DNA from: Populus alba
Lineage: Eukaryota; Streptophyta; Magnoliopsida; Malpighiales; Salicaceae
Assembly: GCF_005239225.2 (NCBI RefSeq)
Contig: NC_133294.1
Location: forward strand, 4,030,001-4,094,000
Reading direction: 5' to 3'
Length of the DNA: 64,000 nucleotides
Shown: in pieces, positions 21,101 through 32,483 of the stretch
How the letters are laid out: every line of letters begins with the position of its first letter
Position numbering within the stretch: position 1 is the first letter of the stretch
Translations under genes and position numbers: made by a program
Notes under the pieces: model-generated
The model's database searches: none
Told to the model about the DNA's origin: nothing
Seen by the model: only the letters and a program-made list of their open reading frames with translations

Positions 21101-24100
21101 GAAGGAGAAGGATCCATTCTCAATTCATCAAGTTCAACATCAGGGCTTGACATCAATGGCTTGCATAGCAAAGTAGCAGCATCTAAAGTCATTGAATGGG
21201 CTGATACAACTGGAAATGGGAAGAAAAAGGTATTTTTCTCTGTTAGGGTGTGTTTGTTAAGGGTGCAGGGGTGATTATTGAGGGTAAATAGCAATTAATT
21301 AAACAAAAATCACACAATCAAATAATCTTTAGTTCACTCTCTCTCCCCCCACTAACAGTATTTTGATCATGTTTCTCATTTCTCTAATAATTTACCTGCT
21401 ATACTTAAATACCAAACACGTTAAAAAACCCAATCGTTTCTCCCTTAATAAGTACTCTTATAACAATCACCTCCATTTTAACCCAATACCACACATCATT
21501 AGTCTAAAACTTTCAGTGAAGGGGTAATATTGGGGTTGGACTATTACTAGCTTTGCATGCATGGTACTATGGTGTTATAAATGTAGCTCAAATTTGTACT
21601 TCTTCAGGTGAACTACAAGTTGAGGGATTGGCTTTTTGCTCGACAGCGTTATTGGGGGGAGCCTATCCCAGTTGTTTTCTTGCAGGATACTGATGAGACC
21701 ACTCCAATTCTTGAAACTGACCTTCCCCTTACACTCCCTGAATTAGATGATTTTACCCCCACGGGGACAGGAGAGCCACCCCTTGCGAAAGCTGTTTCTT
21801 GGGTATGCTGTTTCCTTCTTGCCATGTTTCTCTTGGGCAAAGGTTCAGCATTTTCTTGCTTTACAGCTTTTATTATAACATGTGAATGCAGTCCATAAAG
21901 TTTCCAACTTTTGGAACATGTCTTTTAGCTGCTAATTGTATGTTAAACCCCTGGAAGTTCATAAATTACTATTCTAGCTGTGCGTTGTTTACTTGCCTCA
22001 GTAGATGTAATTGTTTTCTCCCTTTCCTTTTCCTTCTCTATGTTATTTGAGCGATGTTTGTTCCCTTTTCTTCATCAAGTTCTATGATGATGTTTCTTAT
22101 GGCCTTATTTCAGGTTAAAACCACTGATCCTTCATCTGGAAAACCTGCCATGAGAGAAACAAGTACCATGCCCCAATGGGCTGGTTCTTGCTGGTAATGC
22201 ATTTGTGGCTGCCTTAAGTTGGTTTTTCTTTGTTCACTTTTTGTTAGAGGGGAGAGAAAGTGGTAAACATGTTAAAACGAAAGATTATGGACTGAAATTG
22301 TGAACATGGGAGTCATGCAAAAAGCGACAATGGAAAAGTTTTAAAAGAACATAGAAATTCAAATTTGCCTGTTTGACATACAGCTCAAAAAATGCATTCT
22401 TCTTTGACTATTTGACATAGAACACAGAAACAAAGCACATTTAATTGGCTAGCAGAAAAAATATGCCAATAACTTGCAGTTGATTTATTTAATTCTGGCT
22501 ATTTTTTGTTTCCCTCTGCATACACCTTGCAACTGTTCATAGGAATTATTTGCTGGCAACAGCAACCATAGTCCATGCGGAATTTGATATTGTTGGTATA
22601 AATGTGGAGTCTGGTTAAACAGAAGTGTTGTTATTTATTTCCTAACATTTTTCTGCTTGGCCAAATGCTTGGTCTTTTACCTTTCGAAAGGTTGCCGCAA
22701 CTGTTCTTTGAGATTTGAAGCTCTATACTTTTATAATTTTTTCAGGTACTATCTGAGATATATGGACCCAAAAAACTCCAAAGAATTAGTAGACAAGACA
22801 AAAGAAAAGTAAGCTGACCTTTACTTTATGGAAATAAATATGTTTTCATTTTTTAAATGAACATTCATCATTGCATTGATCTTGTATGATTTTGTTTCTC
22901 TTCACCTTCAGGTACTGGAGTCCAGTTGATGTCTATGTTGGTGGTGCTGAACATGCTGTTCTCCATTTACTTTATTCAAGATTCTGGCACAAGGTTTTTG
23001 AGCCAAACCTTTGGTGTTTACAGTTTTAATATATAGGTGCAGCTTAGTTAGTTTTGTGTAACTCAAAAGCCATAGCACATACTTAAGTCCCCACTTCATT
23101 TTTCATTGTACTGGCAGTATCTGTCCTCACTGTTATTATTTTTGTTTGTCATGAATAAGAAACATCTTAACTATTTTTTTTTACTGCTGAAGGAGACGCT
23201 TGAGATTGCAATTGACCCTATATTTATGATAGAAGGCATGAGAAGGAAGAAAATACTTATTATTGAAATTGGGTGTTTCAGGTTCTTTATGACATTGGTG
23301 TTGTGTCAACCAAAGAACCCTTCAAGTGCGTCATTAACCAGGGAATCATCCTTGGGGGAGTAAGTATAGTTACTTATGCATAGGTAGGTGATATTCTATC
23401 ACATTATTCTGATGGTGTGAATAACAGGTCCAATACACGGCCTTCAAAAACCCAGATGGAAACTATGTATCTGCAGACTCTGCTGATTTGTCAGGTGAAA
23501 TTAATCAGGAAATCATTCCCGATGAAAAGGTTTGTCATGAATGTGTCAATATATTACTGTTCTTGTTAATATCTCTTTGACTCTCCTTCTACTAAGTTAG
23601 AAAAAAGGCCATATTGACATGTTTAGCTCTTGGAGAATGTAGGCTATTACTTTTGGAATCTCACCTCTTTTTCTGAATAAATTGCACCTCTTTACATAGG
23701 TTATAAAATCCGGGGATTCATTTGTACTGAAAGGTGATCCTAGTATCCGATTGATAGCTCGTGCACATAAAATGAGTAAAAGTAGGGGAAATGTTGTGAA
23801 TCCAGATGATGTTGTCTCTGAGTATGGAGCAGATTCTCTTAGGTTGTATGAAATGTTCATGGGTCCATTTAGGTATGCAATACTCTCTTCTTTGGATTAT
23901 TAGGGATGAGCACAATAGAGATAATTCTGATGGTATTTTCTAAAATGCACTGTGCTTTTAGAGACTCAAAAACTTGGAGTACTAGTGGGATTGAAGGCGT
24001 CTATCGATTTTTGGGACGAACTTGGAGGCTAATTGTTGGCTCACCTTTACCTGATGGAACTTTCAGAGATGGAACAGTGGCAATCGATGGGGAGCCATCT

Positions 24101-24963
24101 TTTGAACAGTTACGCTCCCTGCATAAATGCATAGCAAAGGTCATCTCTCATTTTAAGCATTTTCTCATTCTTTCTTTACAATTGCCTTTTTTTGTTTTCC
24201 TCTGTATCTTCCATATGCCACTCTATAATGAACATGAATTGATGTTGGTTCCAGGTAACGGAGGAAATTGAACGGACAAGGTTCAACACTGGAATTTCTG
24301 CAATGATGGAGTTCATTAATGCTGCATACAAGGTTTTCCAATAGAACTTTCCTAACTAAACTTCCATTAGTTCTGTGACATTTCTTGCTCGGTGTTATTT
24401 GAGGACTTGAAGGCTGCTCACTTTCTGTTCCTGCTTCATTCCTTTACTTTTATCACTATTTTCCCATGAATTTAATTAGCTTTTATTTGCGTTGTAATGT
24501 ACAAGTGGGATAAACTTCCAAGATCAATTATCGAGGAATTTGTCTTGTTGCTATCACCTTATGCACCTCACATGGCTGAGGAGCTTTGGTTTCGCCTTGG
24601 GCATTTGAATTCGTTGGCATATGAGCCCTTTCCTAAGGTAAAAATTTCTTTCTTAAAATGATTTACCATAGCCCTCTACTAAGATGAAAATTCATCGTTT
24701 TGATTTTGTTCTGATTGCAGGCAAATCCTGATTACCTGAAGGAGTCTACCATAGTTCTTCCAGTTCAGATCAATGGCAAGATGAGGGGTACCATACAGAT
24801 TGAAGAAGGATGCTCAGAGGAGGATGCTTTCAGATTAGTTTCACAGGATGCGAAACTCTCCAAGTTCCTGGATGGAAAATCTATCAAGAAAAGAATCTAC
24901 GTTCCTGGGAAAATTTTAAATGTTATTTTGGGTCCTCAAAACATCAAGGCAGGAGTCCGGTAG
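18155..24963 (+). CDS. Leucyl-tRNA synthetase, bacterial type, organellar
   Basis: Charges tRNA-Leu with leucine for chloroplast and probably mitochondrial translation. Exons: 18155-18534, 18877-19021, 19120-19176, 19757-19876, 19961-20065, 20180-20403, 20504-20570, 20655-20809, 20965-21229, 21608-21802, 22114-22193, 22746-22808, 22912-22993, 23282-23359, 23428-23529, 23700-23872, 23962-24139, 24255-24332, 24506-24637, 24721-24963. All phases close, giving 973 residues, the usual size for the plant organellar enzyme. The first roughly 85 residues are Ser/Thr/Arg-rich and few are acidic, as in a transit peptide. Class I signatures: HVGH at 132-135 (HIGH) and KMSKS at 730-734. The CP1 editing domain shows TTRPDT at 334-339 and AVPAHDTRD around 426-434. 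The C-terminal anticodon-binding part ends in [10 protein letters not shown] and a conserved tail. No key residue is missing. It resembles Arabidopsis EMB2369 by recall. Confidence 0.96.
21248..21494. mobile_element. Candidate MITE in intron 9 of the LeuRS gene
   Basis: The left edge GTGTGTTTGTTAAGGGTG and the reverse complement of the right edge, GTGTGGTATTGGGTTAAA, form an imperfect inverted repeat. Both arms continue into similar sequence (AGGGGTGATTATTG versus GGAGGTGATTGTTAT). It begins only about 19 bases after the exon 9 donor. Size and A/T-rich centre fit a small non-autonomous DNA transposon. The target duplication is not certain. Confidence 0.5.
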
Positions 24964-25358
24964 TCCCCCGGCCTCATCCACATATTCAGGGCGAGGGGGC
25001 TCATTTTAAACGGGAAGATCAGCAATGAGTTGAAGTTGTTACCAGTGAACTTTTCACATATGCACTACAAATGGAATGCAGAGGCAAGTTTACTATAGGC
25101 ATCCAAATTTTTCAATGGATAGAAGATGTCTACAACAAGAAACTTTGAGGCTAAATTAAGTTCGTCTTTAAGGTCCCTGAATCTAGATAGGGCAGGAGCA
25201 GCAGAAACATTTCAGGCAACGTCAACATTCATTATTCAATGGTATGGGTGCTTATACTGGAATTTTTGCAGATGCCTGTAAAGGGCTTTCATGCATGTAC
25301 ATTGAGACATTGAATGTATCAGCTGTATCGCTATCTGCATTATTCAATGTAAGATCTG

Positions 25359-25364
25359 AATAAA
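25359..25364 (+). terminator. Probable polyadenylation signal of the LeuRS gene
   Basis: AATAAA about 395 bases after the stop codon at 24961-24963. The transcript end itself is not readable. Confidence 0.4.
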
Positions 25365-25369
25365 CTTAT

Positions 25370-27460
25370 GCCATTAAATTGATAAAGGAACTCATTCTCA
25401 ATACAAATATTTATTAATTGCAATCCTCCTGGATTGAGAATGTGCAGATGAATTGATTGCAGTCAGACTTGCAGGTTAGCCTAAACTCTCTACAATCTTT
25501 ATCAGATTTCTTTTCTTGATTCGACATGGTGTCCATGTCAGGATTCGCCAGGAATTAATTATTAATTAACTGAAACTAAGGCATGCAGGGAAAGTACTTA
25601 ATTTATCCTCTCTTAGATAATTTTGAAACGAGCCTTTTCTTTTCAAAATAGAAAGGAAATGTCTTCATTATTCCTATATTTATATATATTTTTTATCTCA
25701 AAACCGTAATCAATGGCTGAGTTTTTGTTTCCAAGTCACCATAGGGTTTGAAATTGAACCTGCTTTGCATGTTCTATGATGGGAAACTGGCAACGCAATC
25801 CAAGACTTGAGGAGTGTCCATTACTCCCGACTTGACTTGAACCATTCTGCAGGGAACCTTCCTCTGTCTATTGTTTTCATCATTTTCATTGCTCTGTTAC
25901 GCCATGGTGAGGTGGGAACAAACCCTTGACTGCATGTCTACGTAATCATTCGTTAATCACACCTTAACAAGTTCATTAGAGATTAAAACAGCAGTCGATA
26001 TCAAGAATCTATACAAGAACAAGATGAGGTATAGTTGTTGATCAAATAAATTTATGTGAACTACAAGTGTAGTTACAAGCAAATAGTTATGGTCAATTGA
26101 ATCCCTTCATCTTCCCATTCTAGAAAGCAAACAAAACAAAAAAAATTAGGTTGACCACACACCAAACCCTTTCTCTCCTTCCCCCTAACAAATGCAAGCT
26201 CCAAATAAATAATTCCCTTCAAAACCCTATCATTCAAAACTCTTGATTCACCTCTACTCCATTTACAACAACACAAAATCCCAACTACTAGGGCCACCGA
26301 TTCCACACTTCAACTTATCATATCCCTACTTTTTAAATTGTTTTTCATATAAAAAATATTAATTTGATAATTTTAGATGTCTTTTCAATTGTTTTAATAA
26401 AAAATAAAAAAATATTTTTAATTAAAATATACTTTTATAAAAATATTTTATAGTACTAAACATACATTTTATCAGAACTTGGTTATTCACCAAACTCAGG
26501 TTGAAGTTTTAAGAGGATGTTTGAGAGTGTGATAGCGGTTAGTTTTCAAATAGCTTTTCATGCCGAAAAACATGCCAATAATTTTTTTTATTTTTTAAAA
26601 ATTATTTTTGATATCAGCACATCAAAACGATCTAAAAAGTACAAACCACATTCAATTTTAGCAAAACAAAACTTTTTTTGAATTTTTCTCAAAAGCAGAT
26701 TGCACCTCAATGCCAAACGGACACTTAATAAGAAGAAAGGAAACTACATCCAAGCCCTTTAACTATCATAAATGATGCAATTTGTCCCTCATCTACTAGT
26801 AGTTTCAATTGCACCAGAATTGAATGACAAGAATGTCAATCTTCCATTCAAGCAAAGAAAATCCTTTTGTGGATGGCATCAATTATGTTACATCAATAGG
26901 TCACCTCGAACGAGAATAAGAGAGCTGGTTTTACGATGAGTAAATATTTTTCATTATTAATTATAAGGGTTCAAACCCTATGAAAAACTAACTCTTATAA
27001 TTTTTTTATTATCCCTGCTGATTATCTATTTATCTTTAATGATATTAAATAAAAAAAATTTAATTTTAATATACAAAAAAAATAAAAAAATCATTTTTTT
27101 ATTAAATTTAATTTGATTTAATGGTAATCTATTGATCCAAAATCTAATTCAAATTAGATTTTTTAGAAATCAATTTAAAAATCAATTTTATTAAATTCAA
27201 GTTGATGTGATCAAATCTAATTTATTTAATTAAAATTTACTCTGATCAAATCAATTTTAAAAATAATATCTTTTTATTTATAAAAACCAAATCATTATTA
27301 TTTAAAAATTAATCTAATAAATCTATGATCCAAACCTTAAATGGAGTCCGACCCGACACCAAAGAGTAACACTAATAACAATTTCACACTAAAATCAGTA
27401 GTGGGTCCCCACAACTTGAGCACTAATCAGCCCACCATTACGGCCACATAAAACTGATAG
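25370..27460. other. Intergenic region between LeuRS and GT14 genes
   Basis: No gene recognised. It holds a MITE copy (26518-26727), another A/T-rich inverted-repeat-like relic just before it (about 26325-26470), and A/T-rich filler. The last few hundred bases before 27460 should contain the GT14 promoter; no clear TATA box was seen. Confidence 0.55.
26518..26727 (+). mobile_element. MITE, family A copy 1
   Basis: The left end GATGTTTGAGAGTGTGAT pairs with the reverse complement of the right end, TGTCCGTTTGGCATTGAGG. The centre contains 'atttttgatatcagcacatc', shared with copies at 60905 and 61119. About 210 bp, non-coding. The family resembles short non-autonomous DNA elements very common in poplar (recall only). 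Confidence 0.7.
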
Positions 27461-27707
27461 ACAGCTTCCCCTTCCCGTTCTCGTTCTCATTTCGTATTTT
27501 CTTACACTGACACAAACGAAAGCTCTTACAGATCAAGCAAACATTAAAAACTTCAAAGAAGCAAACCCCATGTCCCTCTCTCAAAATCAATGTAATAACA
27601 ATTTTAATAATTATATTAATAATAATAATTAATTTCCCTTTTCATTTCATTTTCTTATGTAATTATTTTCGTTCTTTTTCTTGTTTTTGATAGGAAGGAG
27701 GAGAAGG

Positions 27708-30700
27708 ATGACAAAGAAATCATCATTGCTGCCAATTCTTCTTCAACAGTCAAGAAGACGTGTCATCTGGTCTGGATGGAAGCTAGTGATCATCCTCTCC
27801 ATGGGGCTCTGTGTTTTTGCTCTTTTTAGACTTCATTTATCTTCTCCTCCTGAAACTTTACTTTCACGTAGAAGATCTTTTTCTCGGGAAGTTGTCTTCA
27901 GTGGCCCCCCTAAAATCGCCTTTCTTTTTCTTGTTAGACGGGGCTTGCCTCTTGATTTTCTCTGGGGGAGTTTTTTTGAGGTAATTAAAAAGAAAAATGG
28001 CAACTTTTTGATCTTTTTTTGAATTTTGATTTGAATTTTTTGAGTTTTCTTTCACTTTCCTGGGAAAGCTGGTGGAATTTGGGAATTGGGTTTTTATTTT
28101 TAGTTTGTGATTTGATTTTTCTGTCACTTTCTTTGGAAAGTAATGGAATTTGGGAAGAGCGTTTGTTTTACAATGCAATTTGTGTTTTCTGTCACTTTCT
28201 CGAGAAAATTAATTGAATTTAGGTTTATGTGTGTATTACTTTGGTCGTAGTCAGTTCAAACACACAAACCCAGTCCAGTCTTCTTTCAGAAAGTTAATGG
28301 AATTCAGGAAATGGGATTTGATTTTTGTGTTGATTACAATTTGAGCCTTCTGTCAGTTTCTCAGGAAAATTAATGGAATTTGGAAAATTGGGTTCTAATG
28401 TTTTTGCAGAATGCTGACACGGGGAATTTTTCGATATATGTACACTCAGAGCCAGGGTTTGAGTTTGATGAGTCAACAACAAGGTCACGTTTCTTTTATG
28501 GTCGACAATTGAAGAACAGTATTCAGGTCACTTATCAATAAAAGCTTCTAAAGATTCAACTTTTCTTCATTTTAGTAAATTGTGCACGAAATGGCTACTG
28601 GAAAGTACAAACTTGCATTGCATGATTTCTCTCTTATCTTATTTCCCCCATTGTCAGTGCCTAAAGTGGTTTATTATGTTTCATTTGGTCAAAATATGAG
28701 TCCTTTGGAGTTGGACAGATGGAATTGATAGATGTATATATATTTTTTAATTGGCTTACGCAAGCATTAGGTAAACACAGTTTAAATATTGCGCCTTTAT
28801 TGTCTTTTGAAAATTTCTACTAATGTAGCGTGTTAATGTTAACTTTGATTTTGTTAAAGTTAGAGCTTTTTCTTTAAGCGATAAAGGAATGATGGATGAT
28901 GTATTGTATGTTTGAAATTGGATTTTTGCAGGTAATATGGGGAGAATCAAGTATGATAGAAGCAGAAAGGTTACTACTTGATGCTGCTTTAGAGGATCCA
29001 GCAAATCAAAGATTTGTTCTTCTCTCTGACAGGTTGATTTCCTGTATTGAGTTGGTCAATGAATTTGTTCAACAAAGTTTGTGTTGAGACCTTTGTAACT
29101 TATTTCCTTATTTATTGATAATCCTTTTTTAATAGTTTCATTACCATATTAGGCACGTGAGTTGAATTCATGTGGTGAGTTTCATGTCTAAAACATGCAA
29201 TGTTCTTTATTTGTATGTTGCAGTTGTGTGCCTTTATACAACTTTAGCTATATATACAGCTATTTGATGGCTTCTCCTAGGAGTTTCGTGGACAGGTAAT
29301 CGGAAGGGCTTTCATTCTTGAGGTGCCAAGCATTGATTATATTACCATTCAGCCTTTGACCTCTTTGTAGTGTTTATGAATGAATCTTAAAAAAGCTAAG
29401 ATTTATTTATATGCTTTGTGTTGCAGCTTTCTTGATGTGAAGGAAGGCCGCTACCACCCTAAGATGTCACCTGTTATACCAAAGGACAAATGGCGAAAAG
29501 GGTCCCAGGTTGTTCCATAAAGAAACAAGGTTATCTTCCTATGTGATCTTTATGCATAAACAATGCTTTAACTTGACATTTGATTTTGTAATTACAGTGG
29601 ATAGCTTTAATCCGGAGCCATGCTGAAGTGATTGTAGATGATGTTGTTATCTTACCAGTCTTTAAGAAACTTTGCAAGGTACTTGATCAAGTTATTTTGT
29701 CCGTAGCTGCAACTTCATTTTCAGATATAATAGATATTTAAACCATTAATGCTGCTTATGCAAGTTGTGACTATTTCTGAAACTTGACTAACTTTGCTAG
29801 GCAGCAACATGTATGCTGCTGTAGTGAATGGAGCTTTCTTGAAACTTAAAATGATTTAAATCGACGAGCAAGACAATATATTACCTTTAGAATTTACTAC
29901 TTTATTTGATGATGCTCACCTTTTCATCATGTGTAATTGGACCTTTTTCCCATTACTAAATGTCTTGCTCCTCTTTAATTTTGCTGGCATGATGTTTGTC
30001 CATATATCTGCGCAAGCATTGTTCTTCTTCCTGGTTGGTTCTAATTCCTTACAGACAATTCTAATTAGATGCAACCACTGTTGAAAAGCTTTTAAAATCT
30101 GTATTAATCATGTAACATACTTACTTTTAACATCTGTACATTTTGCAGCGTCGCCCGCCTCTTGATGCCAGTAAGGGAAAGCTGAATATTGTAAGTTATA
30201 TTCAACATCTAATTTTCTACATTAAGGAAAAATGCTTCTTAATGTTCTGATAGTTGAATCCTCTTGTCTTATGTTGAGTTTAATTCATATGTTTGGCCCT
30301 TGCCTGCCTATAGCTTCTGGAGCTATTGGAAATGTTCTTTCTATGGTGAATTCTGTCTCATAGCTGTGTTCGACACATATACTATGCCTTTGCCAATTGC
30401 AGATCGTAATAGATTTGTTGTACCTTAAGGGTGTTGGCTTATTGTCATTTCTAGTTACTGTTTGCTCAATTATCTTTGGTTGCTTCAGTATAATGAAGCA
30501 ACAATTTACGTTTGCAAAATAGCAAAGAGAGGAGTTCCAGTTAAGGCTTGGATATTATGGAAAACTTCAAGTTGGGGCTTGTTGATTTTCAATAATTTGG
30601 TGGATTTTCGAAATAATTTATATTCCTGATATTGTGATTCGTTCTAGTTTCTTTCAAGGATTTGATCATTATTCTGATCTGGGCCTAATCACAATGCAGA

Positions 30701-31573
30701 AACTTCAGAAGCAGCACAACTGTATTCCTGATGAACACTATGTGCAGACATTGCTTTCGGTAAGTAGCATTTGGTTTTGTTTCTACCCATTTTGTCTTCA
30801 GATCTCTGCCTAATTGTGTTTTCCCCCCCCTTTTCTATGTCTACTTCTCAGATGAGTGAACGAGAGGGTGAACTTGAAAGAAGGACCGTGACCTATACTG
30901 TATGGAATCAATCCGCAACAAAAATGGAAAACAAAGGCTGGCATCCTAAGACATTTTCCTATGCAAATGCAAGCCCTCAGAAAATCAAGGAAATAAAGGT
31001 CATTATTTCATTTCTTTTGTTAATTTAGTTTTATGTAATGATGGGAAGCATAATATGGTCATATGGAATTCTTCCATCTCTATTATGTTATCTTATCTTG
31101 AACTTGAGGGATCCCATTTTGTGTGCATGGGAATGCTGGTACCATCACCATGTTATCTATGCGTTTTGGAATTGTGCTGTAACTTCTGAGGAAGTGTTTG
31201 ATTTCTATCGCAAAAAAAAATAAAAAATCCACCTACATTCTCTGGTTATTTTTGTACCACTTTTTAGCCACTGGAATGGTTTGCGCTGATTCTGTTTTCT
31301 AGAAAGTGGTGTGGTTTTCTTGGTTATCATATGTGCTTCTCACTTTCTACTAACTCTTCTGTTCATCTGTGTTGCTCAATTTCACAGGGCATCAACCATA
31401 TAGACTATGAGACTGAGTACCGAACAGAATGGTGCCGGACCAACTCAACATTCGTTCCTTGTTTTCTATTCGCCCGGAAGTTCTCACGAGGAGCTGCCAT
31501 GCGCCTATTGAGTGATGGTGTTGCCGGTCCATTTGATGCCTCTTCCATATTAGCCAGGTCCGCCCCTGATTAG
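27708..31573 (+). CDS. GT14/DUF266 core-2/I-branching-type glycosyltransferase
   Basis: A predicted Golgi type II membrane protein of the plant DUF266 branch of glycosyltransferase family 14. Plant substrates are poorly known; members are linked to cell-wall polysaccharide or arabinogalactan synthesis. Exons: 27708-27980, 28410-28526, 28932-29032, 29224-29295, 29427-29508, 29598-29678, 30149-30190, 30700-30759, 30852-30998, 31388-31573. Phases all close, giving 386 residues, the usual length. The ATG at 27708 lies 14 bases after a likely leader-intron acceptor (tttttgatag). A basic N-terminus is followed by one membrane helix (about 19-41). Family motifs: PKIAFLFLVRRGLPLDFLW, FSIYVHSEPGF, FVLLSDSCVPLYNF, WIALIRSHAEVIVDD and CIPDEHYVQTLLS. 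The C-terminus includes FARKFSRGAAMRLL. No truncation seen. It is convergent with the TNL gene, with 910 bp between their stops. Confidence 0.93.
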
Positions 31574-32483
31574 GAACAGTGACATTTCTCTCGGCAATCT
31601 TAGCCCTCAACCTACCCACTTCACATACAGTTGCAGCAGCTAGAGCACGCCCACGTATAAACACATGATTCTATACATAGATTAGATATCCATACAATAG
31701 TAGAAGAATATTATCTGCTGCTGCTGATTAATTTTCAAGGAAATGAGTTAGAAGTTAACATTTTAAGGTTTGATCCTATCATTAAGGTCACTTAGCATTC
31801 TGATCTTTACATGGTTTACAGAGGTGGGAAACTAATCCTTGTCATGTCTGCGCAGTGCTACTGTTGTAGAAAGAGAATTTTGTTTCATTACTTGAATAAT
31901 TGACATACTACTTTATAAGAGATTATTTAACAATTACTTAAAATCACATTTATTTATTTTTTCCAATCTTATTGATGACTTCTGTATCGTTTATATATAT
32001 TTTGCAATGAGTATATATTCAAAATATATATATTCAAAATATAAAACTCTCTTAATTATATTTTGGAGACATACCAATTTATTTTTAAATGTAAGTAAAC
32101 TTATCTCAATAAGGGTATTTGTAGAAATAATGTTTTTTTACTAATTCAATTTTTCCATGTGTTATTTTAATTTTATTTTTACATAAAAAGATGAAATAAA
32201 ATTTAAAAATAACATGAAAAATAAATAGATATTTATATATATATGTTGACCAATAAAAGGTTGATATGTAAGATGGGATATTTAATATATTTTTCTTAAA
32301 AATACAAGATCTTATAAATAAAAATTAATAATAAAATAATATCATATAACATTAAAAAAAATATAAAAACCCTTACAAACTTTTTAAAATAAAAAGTCTC
32401 ACCCTACACACATAAAGGAGAAAGATTCCTGAATATACAAAACTATCTTCAATACTTGTTCATTTAGTCTAAAAAAAAAAACC
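31574..32483. other. Convergent intergenic spacer
   Basis: Holds the 3' UTRs of the GT14 gene (from the left) and the TNL gene (from the right). The middle (31890-32400) is A/T-rich with many stops. No further gene or repeat family recognised. Confidence 0.6.
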
